Shown here: positions 34,538 to 45,640 of the stretch, one piece after another
How the letters are laid out: every line of letters begins with the position of its first letter
Numbering within the stretch: position 1 is the stretch's first letter
Origin: Euryodendron excelsum
Taxonomy: Eukaryota; Streptophyta; Magnoliopsida; Ericales; Pentaphylacaceae
Direction: 5' to 3'
DNA: 64,000 bases
Assembly (NCBI GenBank): GCA_033060915.1
Contig: CM065377.1
Coordinates: forward strand, 36,983,683 to 37,047,682
Translations under genes and position numbers: made by a program
The notes under the pieces: model-generated
Told to the model about the DNA's origin: nothing
The model's database searches: none
Seen by the model: the letters and a program-made list of their open reading frames with translations, nothing else

Positions 34538-34990
34538 GGGACTGGCATATTCCTCAAGATTGGTCGACTCCTAATCTTGTTGATGTTTCCACCAGGGGAG
34601 ATGACTTGGTCCACTATCGGTTATGTGCACTGCTTATCAAGATTCATGAGGTGCACTCCCATGCTCCTATGGTTGTGGGAGAGACCTTCGTGAGCCTTAC
34701 TAGACTCCAGTCGGGGGTCAATGCTCATTTTCAGGGATATGCTTTATTATTCCAGCTTTGAGCGATCAGACATTTATTCGTTACTCCTCTTTTTCAGCAT
34801 GCATGGTAGCTTGAGTCAGGAGTCATTTGATTGGGGAGGTCGAGGGTGGGCCATTGCCCCATTCTCTGTTTCTTGTCGGTCATAGAAATCTAAGCCTTCT
34901 GAGATGTGTAATGGTGCTGTAGATGTCTGAGTGGTGGCTTTAGCTCCTTTTTGCGTTTTACCTTGTTCCCTGTTTCTTATTTGAGAGAGA
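34538..34990 (+). pseudogene. Antisense ORF remnant, C-terminal part
   Basis: Resumes the frame broken at 29178. Readable text includes STPNLVDVSTRGDDLVHYRL and VVGETFVSLTRLQSGVNAHF, followed by GYALLFQL and, after a TGA, AIRHFIRYSS. The 'ETF.SL....G...GYALL..LW...HF' arrangement is typical of plant mobile-domain/DUF7745-like proteins. Several in-frame stops follow. It ends before the repeat region of the element, matching the layout of element A. Confidence 0.55.
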
Positions 34991-35639
34991 GGAAAAGACA
35001 TAGAGTTAGTTTTTGTACAAAAACAATTTACTTATGCTAGTTCTAAAGATGCACAGGTAAAGGGGTGAATGCATGCTATACCCCTTTTTTATTTTTATGA
35101 ATGCACATGAAATTAGATGTATAACTTATTTTGCATGTCCTACTTTTTTGATATATATATTTTATGAATGTACAGATTCATACAGAAATGGAATTTAATG
35201 CATGTTATATTTTTTGGATGAATGTACATACAGGAATGGAATGCCATGCTTTTGATGAATACATGAATATATGCAAATTACACAGGAATTTAAATGGATG
35301 TACAGGTTAGACACGTCATGGATCCATTAGTACTATATGTATATAAGCTATTTACAAAGAATGTCCCAGGATTGCCCCAGGGCCCATACTCACAGGATTC
35401 TGTTTCCCTTCCAAGATTCTGACCCATTTAGTCTTGTCCCATTCTCATCGGGGTGTGATAGCATTTGCACCATTATCTAGGAATCTTGACCTTTCGGTTT
35501 GCTATTCTATCCCTACTTTCTACAGGGTTACTATTTGGGATTTTTCTGATCTCACTTGGTTTTCTCTCTCAGATTTCCAAAATGCTAGCATGGCTCAAGC
35601 GATAACTCGCATGCCATTTGCAGAGCAATAAACAACTAA
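34991..35639. other. Spacer with TGTACA/ATGCA-rich sequence
   Basis: Non-coding. Imperfect repeats with GAATGTACA and GAATGCACAT motifs at about 35090-35310 (roughly 50-70 bp apart). No gene recognised. Confidence 0.5.
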
Positions 35640-37140
35640 GCTCTCAATCCGAGAGGACTTCTTTTAGGACCGTAATGTAGGCTGGGTTTAGGGGTTGTAA
35701 GAAACGAAGGGATATTTAGGCTCAAAGATCTTCTTTTAGTGGGTTGTTTAAACCAAAACCATCTAAGCACACTTTGGAGCATGAGATTGCCCCTGCATTC
35801 CTCCCCAGTTCTCCTTTCTCATTCTACTTGTCTGGGTATTGTTTAAGCTTATTTGGACTAAGCAATTTTCTTTGATCAGAGAGGACTTTAATTTGGATCG
35901 TAACGTAGGCTAGGTTAAGGGGTTTATGAATGAAAAGGATACGCAGGCTCAAATTTGATGTTATTTTCAGTAGGGTTTAGATCCGCACTATCCTTAGTTT
36001 GTCTTCTAGTAGGGTTTGGCCCCCTAATTTCCCCCTTAAGCTTCGGCAACACGTCTGGCTCATCTAGATCAAGCAATCCTTTTTTCAATCAGAGAGGACT
36101 TTAGTAGGGTTGTAATGTAGGCCACGGTTTCGGGTTTTTATAAGAAATGATAAAGGCCCGAACCTATTGCTTCTACTGGGCTTCTTTGTTATCTAGGATC
36201 ATCTTTGAATAACTATATATTCTTCAAGGAGTTCACCTTTTTTGTAGTTTGATCCTTGACCTTCTAAAGGAGTTGCCTCTTCATTTTCTGTTTTCTTTTT
36301 TATTTCTTTTGACTTGCCCCGTGATAGCTTTTTCTCTTTGTTTTTCTGTTTCTTCCCTTTCTTTCTGCTTTCTGCGAGACGAACATTTCCACAACTTCTT
36401 TCTCTAAGATCCTTTCCTTAGCATTTCAATTTAATCCATTGTGAGTGATGATCCTTAGGTTGGGGTTTCTTTCTAGAAAAAAGGTAACTAGCTCAACAAG
36501 TTTGACAAGGGTTGCTTTTAACTGTATAGGAAATAAAATGAGGGCCTCTCTTCATTTTGAACAAGATTGCTTGATCCATAGAGTCTTCACGTTACTTCAG
36601 CTTGATGGTTGATGACATTCTCTGCCAGATCTTCTGCTGCCTGTCTGCCCCAGTGTAGGGGGATGGTTTTAGATCGGGGTTGACAAAAAAATCTTCTGCT
36701 TTCTGCGAGGCACTAGTGGGTTAAGCAAAAGGAGATATTTTTGTGTATAGTAATAGAATTGAAGGCCTCTAATCATTTCAAATTGAATTGCTTAGTCCAT
36801 AAAGTCTTTGTATAAAATTTAGACAATATTCCTAGGGATGACGTGTTTCAGCCAGTGAACCCCTACATATTCTATCGAATCAACTACTCTGTGCTTACCC
36901 CAATATGGGAGATGGTTATTGGTTTGGGGACGTTTGAATAAAAATCAGTTACAGCTCTAGTGGTTTGAGCAATGGGTAGTGTTTATTTAGGATAAATAGA
37001 ACAATGGCTTCTCATCATTTCTAGGACTCAGCTGCCCATTGCTTAGCTAGGATATCACGCAAGAGTCGCCTTTTCAATGAACTCTATACCTTTTTAATGA
37101 GACTATCTCCTTCCTATCTCTCACTCTCTCTTTGTCTCTC
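35640..37140 (-). repeat. Repeat region of the 22-kb element (about 215-230-bp units)
   Basis: One motif, GAGAGGACTTTAATTTGGAT followed by GTAACGTAGGC-like text, recurs near 35655, 35880 and 36095. A second, AGGCCTCTCTTCATTT followed by GCTTGATCCATA-like text, recurs near 36545, 36760 and 36990. Periods are roughly 215 to 235 bp. The reverse complement of the first motif occurs in the post-pol spacer of element A (21880-21970), showing common ancestry. Tandem repeats before the 3' end are a known feature of Tat/Ogre elements. Confidence 0.65.
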
Positions 37141-38039
37141 AAAGGTTTTGACCCCCTTTTAATGGGTTGCTCATGCTATCCCATCCTTTAAGTTGAATCA
37201 TTTACCAAATGGAAAAGAATCCCTAAACGCAACAATCGTCCATAAGAGTATGAGACAAAGGGGATAAACTGAAAACTACCTATTTTCATTTAAAAACATG
37301 ATTACATGGCATGCAGTGTTTATTTAAAAAAGATATACAAAAACTAGAAAGGTAAACAGAAAATAAAAGAATTTTATGAAAACCTCCCTTTTCTAGTGGA
37401 CCTCTTGGTAGGAACCCCTAACAAAGTTTTGAAACTGTGCCGACTACTTTGGTATTTCATTCCCCGGGTATATCACCAAATGACAAAGGACGAATTGACG
37501 GATCTTTTGCGATGTTTGGCATGCATTTGGCAGTTAAGAGATTCTTTTATAGCAATGCATGGGTCTGATAAGACTTTGCAAATGGTGAAGCCTCCTTTTG
37601 CATGGACGGTGGTTGTCATGGCACAGTGTGGAGGTAACATCTTGTTGATGGATGGTTAGTTCATGTTGCTCCCCGATGTAAGTTTGGCCTCTTCTAACAA
37701 CTAGGCTCATCCTTCCACAAGTTTGAACTTGGTGGGATACTAGGGGGATTCTATGAATTCATTTGTGCTCTCTAACCTACAAAAAGAAAAAGAAAAACAG
37801 AATGCAGTCAGCATGTGGAGTTGGAGGTTCTATGCGATGCATGTAATATGAAGGTCCCTTCTTTGAGGGAATCTAGGCATGATGACAAGTTCATTTTGGA
37901 GGCGGGGTTTTGCCTCTATTATGCAATACAATACCTCTTTGGCGTGGGCCGGTTGATGTTTTCTTATCTGGGCAATTCCGCCTCTATGGACTGAGAGAGA
38001 TTTGGGCCTTTCTCGAGATATGGCTCTATGCATGCCATG
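37141..38039. other. Internal non-coding region of the 22-kb element
   Basis: An 87-codon frame at 37396-37659 (plus) has no recognisable domain and is probably fortuitous. No gag-like sequence on the minus strand. Confidence 0.45.
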
Positions 38040-39000
38040 AATCCTTAGGGTTTAAGAACCCTTAGGAATTTTGGTAAACTCGATTAACATGAGATTGGAT
38101 TGCTCCTTTCTCTCTACGGTTGATTAGATGCATGAGAATGAAATGACTTGAGTTTCTTGGAATTCTTGTTTCTAAATAGATATAGATGCATGAACATAAT
38201 AAAAGTGAACATGCGAGCAATATGATAATAATAAATGAATGGTTTAGAAAAACCCCCTTCTTGTCTTGCTTCTGTCTTCAATTCTCTGGGTACTTGAAGA
38301 TGAGGAGGGGGGAGGATAGAAGACAAAAACAAAAAAGAAGTTAGTGACTTGATTTGAATATTTCTATGCAATGCATGTCCTAGGGGTGCCCCTACTTAGG
38401 AGGGAGACTAAACATGGTGAATTGGCTCACTTTTGGAGATAGGAAATTTGCCCCTGTATGCAGATACCTTACCGTCAAGTGAGAATCTTCAGCCATTCAT
38501 GCATTCATTCGCAAAAGTAAAGAAGTGCTTTGAATTTTGGGTTTAAGATACAAAAGAATTGAAATACATTTTAATAGGGGGAGGGGGAACATTTCCCTTT
38601 GGACTTCCACCTATCTAGTTTTACAAAGGAAAGACCTAAACTACACTTGAGTCTTCGGATTCGCCTTCGTTGGACTTGATGTTAAGGAGGTCGCTGAGAG
38701 ACCTTGTTGATCGATTGCCCCTTGTCTTCTTGACAATCCTATCTTCGTGAGCATAGAAGGATTGGGACCCCTCGTATCAGATGACTTAAAATACATGCAA
38801 TGATTCCTTAGGGTTACGTGGGAACCCTTAGGGTTTAGGTAGGTTTAATGCAAGGGAGAGTGACTTTGGTGTCACTCTCTATGGGTTGATCATATGCATG
38901 AGAATGCAGTGATTTGAGTTACTTGGAACTCTTGTCTTGACATGGGATATTGAATGCATGAACATGGATATACAAAGAGTATAAGGAGAGAAAATACAGT
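38040..39000. repeat. Two copies of a direct repeat about 775 bp apart
   Basis: 38040-38215 and 38815-38990 share the same order: CCTTAGGGTTT, AACCCTTAGG, GGTTGAT-AG-ATGCATGAGAAT, GACTTGAGTT-CTTGGAA, CTTGT, and GAATGCATGAACAT. Sequence between them is unrelated to any gene I recognise. It lies near the primer-binding-site end of the element. Confidence 0.65.
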
Positions 39001-39710
39001 TGAAGTACATATGCATGTATGAGCAGCTAGACAAGCATTATAACAGTATGAATACAGTCATTATAACAACAGGAATAAGCAGGTATAAATGAAAGTAAGT
39101 GCAGTCGCCCTTTCCTCCTTGGTTTTGGAAAACGGTGCGCGTGTCTTAAATCCGGCAGAGGTTTGGCTATGCATGGTGTCTATATGAGTATGAGGTTGAG
39201 GGTTGACTAATGCGTCCTAAAAAGGCTTGGTCCCCGGATCTTCAAATCTAGGCCCACTCCCCGAGGTGGTGCCATGATCGGTTGGTGATCCGAGAGAGGG
39301 AACCATCAAGAGGTCGTAGGCGAAGAAACTGACACAGCATCTTGCCCACAACCAATATACTGTTCCCCTTCTAACTAGAAAGGACATATCAGGGTAAAAT
39401 GCAAATATGCAGAATGCAGGTGCACATGCAATGTGTGTGTGATTTTTAAAAGCGGAGGAAAGTGCTCAACAACTCCCATTCATCTTGTTCATCACATTCA
39501 ATATATAGCAGTTAATAAAATTTAAACAAAATGTGTACCTACAAAACAAAGATGCAAGAGTTAGTATGTGGATGGCAAACATAACACAAGATAATATGAA
39601 TAAATGCATGTTTTTAGAAAACAATTTTGAAAATTTAAAGTGAATAGGATTAAACAAGTTAATTGGAGACTCTACATAGGTGAAGGGTAAAAAGACATGA
39701 CTATGGCCTA
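39001..39710. other. 5' untranslated region of the 22-kb element
   Basis: Sequence just downstream (in element sense) of the primer-binding site, where gag would normally begin. No gag frame is visible, only short frames such as 39466-39657 (minus). Confidence 0.5.
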
Positions 39711-39728
39711 ACCCTCTAAGTGTCGCCA
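39711..39728 (-). promoter_or_regulatory. Primer-binding site of the 22-kb element
   Basis: The minus strand reads GCGCGACA (LTR end), then AC, then TGGCGACACTTAGAGGGT. TGG complements the tRNA CCA tail, and TGGCGAC-type sites are usual for Tat/Ogre elements. The exact tRNA was not matched. Confidence 0.7.
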
Positions 39729-42550
39729 GTTGTCGCGCTTAGATTTTTCACACTCGAGGAATACACACACAAGCGGGAAAAATATTGTACTCTCTCGTTA
39801 GAACTCACCCTCCTAGAAGAATGAGTGCGACTAAGTTTGAATTGAAAAATAGATTTAAATAAAGGGCTTTTAGAAAAGATTTGGAGTCGCCACCTAACTT
39901 GATTAAGGTAAGTTAGGTCACCTAAAAACTAAGCATAATCTGAAAACTACACTTAGGATTTTTGAAAACGATTTTGAAAATATCTCCTCAAGATAGGGTT
40001 TTTAAGAAAACAGGTTGTTTGGCAACCTTTGAAAAATATTTAGCCCTTCTTTTTGAAAAATAACTCCGTTTTGGTCTATGAAAACAGTGATTCTAAGTTC
40101 GAAGGTTGGTTACGTGTAGGGAAGACGCACTAAGCTATCACCCTACCCCGCCCTTTCGGTACCTACATGTCAATCCACCCTAAATTCACCTATGAGAGTC
40201 TTCAACTAACTATTGTTCAATCCTATCCACTTTGAAAACAATGTTTGAAAATAAACTAACATGATGTAAGATATGCAAGTGCAAGAAAAAAGAATTGAAA
40301 CATAGATTTAGAAAGAAATTGATTTGATTTGAAAATGAAAAGATAGAAGTTTGAATTTGGAAAGAAAGTTTTGGAAATTGAAAATAGAGATTGAAAATAG
40401 AAATAGATCATGAAATTGGAAACTTTAAGAAAATTGTAGGATTGGAGATTGGAAAGAAGTTGTAGAAATAGAAATTTGAAACATATTGTTGAATTAGAGA
40501 TTTGAAAAAGGTGGAAATAGAAACTTGAAAAAGGTTGTGACCATACCCATAAGGGTTGCCTACATATCCTTTTGGAGGAATCAAGTCAGTCGTAGTTCGG
40601 ACAAGAGTCCGATAGAAAATAGAAGGTATGATTGGAAGAAAGAGATTGAATTGGAAATTGGATTGGAAAATTGAGAGATTGAACCTTGATTGGAAGATTG
40701 TAAAAGATTGGTTTTGAAGGACTTGGTTTTAGGAAACCTAGAAAGACTTGAGACTTAGAAAAGATTTGACTTACCTTGGAAGGATTTTAGAAAAGATTTG
40801 ACACAAAAGTTGGACTTGGAAAGTTTAAGAAAGACTAGATTTAGGAAAAGTTCGAATTAGGAAAGTGTCATTTTAGGAAAGTTTTGGAATTAGGAAAGTT
40901 TTGAATTAAGAAAGTTACAACTTAGGAAAGTTTTAGGTTTAGGAAAGTTTTGAAATTGGAAAGTTTTGTTTTAAGAAAGGTTTTGAAATAGGAAAGTGTT
41001 GAATTTAGAAATGTTTTGAATTAGGAAAACTTTAGGTTAAAAAAGGTTTAGAATTTGGAAAGTTTCAAGTTAAGAAAGTTTTGAATTAAGAAAGTTTTGA
41101 ATTTAGAAAGCTTTGGATTTAGAAAGACTTGAAAATTAGAAAGTTTAAGATTTAGAAAGTTTTAGAGTTTTAGTTTTAGAAAATCTTGAGATTAGAAAAG
41201 GTTGAGTTTAGGAAAGATTTGAAAACTTAGATTTGAAAAATTAAGATTTCGAAAGGGATAGAATTAGGAAAGGGTTGAATTGGGAAAGATGTGGAAGTTG
41301 AGTTTAAAAATTTAGGAAAGATTTTTTATGTTCAAGTTTTAGAGACTTAAGATTTAGGAAAGTAGAAGATTAGGAAAGAGTTGAATTAGGAAAGATTTGG
41401 ATTAGGAATGGATTAGATTTTGTTTTTAAAAGGGAAGATTTGATTTTGTTTCCAAAAACGGAGGATAGGATCTAGTTTCCTAAACGAGAGATTGAATTTG
41501 ATTTCCTAGAGAGAAAGTTCGATTTGACAAGGATTTGAAAAAGGTAGTTTTACAAACCCTATATTTGGAAGTGTATAGTTTTGATGTAGAAAATAGGTTT
41601 TGCAAACTTATGATTTTGATGTAGACAGGGAGGTTTTGGAAACCTAGGTTTGGGGAAAGGTTAAAAATCACGTTTTTAGAAAGAAAATTAGAGTTTCCTA
41701 ATTGTTGGCCCTAAGGCTTGACTTGGACTCTAAGAAAAGGGATTTTTGGAAAGTGCGTTTTTGGAAACGAAGATTTTGGAAAGGAAATCCTAAAGAGGAG
41801 TTTCTAGAAAGTGAATTTTGAAAAGAGAGAGTTTTTAGAAAGAGATTTTGGAAGAAGCTTTTTGGAAAGAGTTTTTAGGAAAGTGAATTTTGAGGAAAGC
41901 ATTTTCTAGGAAGGAAACCTAGGGAGTGTTTTTAAAAAATGAATTTTGAGGAAAGTGTTTTGGAAAGGAGTTTAAGAAGTTTTGCAAAAAATGGATTTTT
42001 GGAGGGAGGTTTTAGAAAACAATTTTGAAAAGAAGAGTTTTTGGAACGCACGTTGAAAAAGGAGGTTTTAGGAAAAGAAATTTTTGAACATAGAGTTTTT
42101 TGGAAAATATGAAAACGTCTCACTTTCCTAAAGTGATTCTAACCATAAGAAAGTGGTTTTGAAAACAACAAGATTTGAAAATATGGACCATAAAAGTCAC
42201 TTTAAATGTAACACTTTCCTAAAGCAATCCTAGCCATAGAAAAGCTAGAATCACCCTAGGATTGTAATTTTGACAACAAGTTTTGAAAAAGGAGATTTTG
42301 ATGCAATTTTAAAAACAAAGTTTAATGCAAGCTTTGAAAACAATTTTGAAAGAATGCAAGATAATGATATGCACAATGCAAATTTGGGGTCGTGAACATA
42401 CAAGGTTAAGGCTTCACCACATAATCAAGGGGGCCGAACCCAAATGGTCTCTGGTTAAACTAAAAGAAAGCCCCCAACACGGTGACCTTCCAATATTCTA
42501 ATCCTACACATGGACTGGGAGTCCCTTTGTTTCAAGCATGCAAAGAAAGA

Positions 42551-42571
42551 GGGGGGGGGGGGGGGGGGGGG
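42551..42571. repeat. G21 homopolymer in LTR leader
   Basis: Uninterrupted run of 21 G (plus strand). The same LTR position has 14 G at 25193-25206 and about 6 in the 29179 and 51946 copies. Length may be affected by sequencing. Confidence 0.8.
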
Positions 42572-42988
42572 AAGAGATGGGGGATTAAAATAGAGAAAAC
42601 CCAAGTAGGTTAGGAGAGAGAAGAGAGAGGGGCGAAGTGCAGAAACTTAAAAAGAAAGCCTACCGTATGTCTTGTTTATTTCACTTTGCTTTGCGCGCCT
42701 TGTTTTCTTACTTTTTCTTCGGTCTTCGCTTCAGTTTTTGAGAGCTTTGTCTTGGTCTTCAAATCTTCGTAGTTGCAAAACTCTAAGTCTTTAATGGAGG
42801 GTTGGAGGCTAGTGTATAAGTGTATAAGGGTGTGTATGAGTGTATATGAGGCTAGGGCTTGTGTATGGTGGCTAGGGTTTGAAAAACCTAAGGAAGCTAG
42901 GGTTTAGGAAGCCTACGAGCTCTGTGTATTGAAAATTAGGATTTTTAGATTGAGTTTGTGGACCCCTCTCACGTTGGAAGAGGCTCTG

Positions 42989-42996
42989 TATTTATA
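42989..42996 (-). promoter_or_regulatory. LTR TATA box (5' LTR of 22-kb element)
   Basis: TATAAATA on the minus strand. As part of the 5' LTR, this would be the promoter that drives the element. Confidence 0.75.
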
Positions 42997-44620
42997 AAGA
43001 TGGGACACACCTGGCGCCTGTTGCAGTGGCGCTAGTCCAATTTTCCTCTTGGCGCCACTGCTAGTGGCGCCAACCAGTTAGGAAAGTTTTTAGGTCGGCA
43101 AGTAACGTATCTTTGGAAGATTTGGTCGCCTATACTAGTGACTACCATGCAATTTTTAGCCTGGCTTCCTAGGAGTGACTCCGGAAGGTCCGGGAACGAT
43201 TTGAAGAGGGCGGGAATGACCCGGAGTGCTGAAAAAGGGCAGGAACACTTAGAATAGTATCCCAGAGGTATTTGACTTGAAAAATGAGGATAAGATGTGT
43301 CGGAATGATTGACGGAGCCGTTACGGGCAAAACAGTCAATCGGGTTGGAACGCTACCGTGACGGACTTGGAATGTCCCAGAAAAAGACTAGAGACTTGGG
43401 GACATTATTTGAATGTTCCCGAAGGATGTCGTTTTGATACCCAGAGCCGGTGTGGTAGGAAAAGGTGACCGGCGCACTAGGGGCAAAACGGTCATTTCGC
43501 ACCAGGTTTGCCGGAACTGACTCAGAATTATCCAGAAAGATAGAGGAAGGTTGAGAATACTTATAAGAAACAATCTCAGGAGGTTACCGGTTTGATACCC
43601 AGAGTCGGCGTGGCTAGAAAAAGGCGACTGGCCCACTAGGGGCAAAACGGTCATTTTACACTAGGTATGCCGGAATTAACTCGGAATGACCCAGAAAGAT
43701 AGAGGAAGGTTGAGAATGCTATAAGAAGTATTCTCGAGAGATTACCGATTTAATACCCAGAGCCGATGTGGTTCCCGATGCGTTTGGATGCCTAGGGGCA
43801 AAATGGTCATCTTGATTGGAAAGTCTCGGAATTGGCCCGAAACTGACTAAAGGGCACCTAATCATGCCGGATTGCTTTCAAGGTAAGCTTAGAAGGTTGG
43901 ACTTATTGTTCTGAAGACTTAGGTGTGTTCTCGAGAAACGTGCCGAAAAAGGCCCAGGGGACAGTTTGGTCATTTTTCACCGAAGTGGGTTAACCTGGGT
44001 GTTAACTTGGGTTTTAAGTGTTTCTGTCACTCTGACGGCATTCACGTGATACAGGGGTTTGTTGGAAATTCCTTATATCGACTTGTTTGCAAATATTTTC
44101 GCTACTTTGACGGTTGCTACTTTGACACCTGAGAATCAACTTTCTCGAAAGGCGTGCCTAAATAGACATTTCTGTGTTGACGGGCTAGCTGGCACCAAAG
44201 ATGAACCGTTCTACCATCTAAGGGACTTAGGTACTTACTGTCTTCGAAAAGACGTGCCTGATTTAGAATTGGAAAGGAAACTTACCGTCTTCGGAAAGAC
44301 GTGCCTGATTTGGAATAGATTTACTGTCTCGAGAAATCAACTGTCTCGAGAGAGGGATTGAAATTGAAATTGAAATTGGAAAGGGGACTTACCGTCTTCA
44401 AAAAGACGTGTCCAATTTATAATTTAGAAAAGGCGATGCCACCAGGGGCATTTTGGTCATTTTACCTCTATTTGGGCCTGGTGGGACCTGCAAAGCGATG
44501 AATTGACAGGATTACACTTAAAAAGTTAATTTAGATTGAAATATGTCCACAATGACTTGAACACAAGTCTGGACGGAGTGGAGACCGCCGAGCGGTAAAA
44601 AATTGGGTGCTTACAGTTAC

Positions 44621-44879
44621 CACTACACACTCTAGTAAGATGAATGAAGAATCCTAGAGCATGGAAAGTAAAGGCATGCTGGAAGCTCACAACAATTAAG
44701 AAATGCATTCTTTCAAGATTAATAAACTGAGGAGATCAGTAATATAGGTCCCTGCCAAGGATATTGCAACAATGGTACCATCTTAGGGAAGTAATTCTTT
44801 CCATATACACACCTTGTTTAAGTAATATGGACTTGAAAATACATGAAATGTTTTAACTAACAAGCCATGCAAAAAAAAA
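44621..44879. other. Element A spacer resumed after the insertion
   Basis: Continues the sequence broken at 22365. Non-coding, ending in an A run near 44870-44882. Confidence 0.5.
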
Positions 44880-45640
44880 AAAAGAGACCACATCAGGATT
44901 GAGGAGCCAGGACGTAGCGGTCAATGTCCTCATCGGATGAAAAGCCATTAGAACCCAGGGCATCAAAGCCTATAGGATCAAGGGTAACAGATGAAAAGCT
45001 AGCCTCATCAAATGAAGGTGTCACCAACCCCTCCCCCCCCCCCCCCCCTAGAAGGACTAGCCCTAGTAGAAGCTTCTAATGAGATGGTCGATGGTTGATC
45101 CAGATAATTCGACTCCTCTCTAGTGAAATGCAATGCACCACGCCCCTCGAAAAAGAAATAGACTCATCCAAAGGGTTAGCCCCAGCCAAAGAAGGAGTAC
45201 CGAGAGTACCACGAGGTCTCTTCTGCCCCCATAAAGCATCAAACGGAAGGCTGTCTCTCATCGTCAAAGCTATAATGAGCTGCTCCTCCAAGTCAGCCGC
45301 TCGTCTCTCGTTAGCCTCCAACAAAGTGGCTGACTCAGCAAGCTGAGCATAGTAAAGTCTCCAATAGTGACGCACCCTGATGGTAGAAATGGCAAAGAAG
45401 TTGACATACCTGACCGGAGGCAAGGAGGTCTTAGGAAGATCGTTGTGGTAAAAACAGCAACAATCAGGGCAAAAAGGTGGCAGAAGGGGTCAACATAGTC
45501 TTCAAGGACCCAATTTATAAGATTTTGCCCCAAATACGAGACAAGTCCTTCTTCAAGTGGCCCCCAAAGTTGTGAGGAGACCCCGCTGCCTGAGACCAGA
45601 GGAAGTTATGTTCTTAACACAGGGAAAAGGGGCATCAGAT
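44880..45640 (-). pseudogene. Antisense ORF remnant of element A (C-terminal, coiled-coil-like)
   Basis: Minus-strand open text spread over two or three frames. The clearest piece (45076-45423) reads RHYWRLYYAQLAESATLLEA then NERRAADLEEQL, a probable coiled coil. Upstream text (45430-45640) includes LGQNLINWVLEDYVDPF. It lies on the strand opposite to pol and after the post-pol spacer, the same arrangement as the antisense gene in the 22-kb element. The N-terminal half is absent, cut where element B begins near 45641. A C run at 45033-45048 lies in its 3' part. Family assignment rests on position and character, not on a firm domain match. Confidence 0.45.

Larger units (their letters stand above)
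22366..44615 (-). mobile_element. Complete 22.25-kb non-autonomous Tat-type LTR retrotransposon (LARD-like)
   Basis: Bounded by exact GTTAC duplications at 22361-22365 and 44616-44620. In element sense (minus) the order is: 5' LTR (44615-39731), primer-binding site TGGCGACACTTAGAGGG two bases inside, about 4.7 kb of non-coding DNA with tandem repeats, an antisense gene remnant (plus strand, 28562-34990, split by a solo LTR), polypurine tract AAAAAAAAGAGGGGCAG, and 3' LTR (27647-22366). No gag, protease, RT or integrase was recognised on either strand. Leaving out the nested LTR, the internal region is about 6.7 kb. The two LTRs share private features such as the long G run and the AAATAGATTTAAAT start of U5. 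Over about 540 bp at one end I count about 20 differences (roughly 4%). Mobilisation would need proteins from relatives such as element A. Confidence 0.85.
39731..44615 (-). mobile_element. 5' LTR of the 22-kb element
   Basis: 4885 bp from TGTCGCGCTTAG to TTGGGTGCTTACA (plus-strand view). The right end meets GTTAC at 44616-44620, the second TSD copy, and the left end meets the primer-binding site. TATA box at 42989-42996, G run of 21 at 42551-42571, GGCGCC block at 43012-43078. Its U3 minisatellite is shorter than in the partner LTR. Confidence 0.85.

Noticed and set aside
37396..37659. 87-codon plus-strand frame
   Set aside because: No domain, no conserved context, and it lies in the non-coding internal region of the 22-kb element.
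35640..39000. Evenly spaced repeats considered as a CRISPR-like array
   Set aside because: Plant DNA; units are over 200 bp, degenerate and without unique spacers of constant length; no cas genes.
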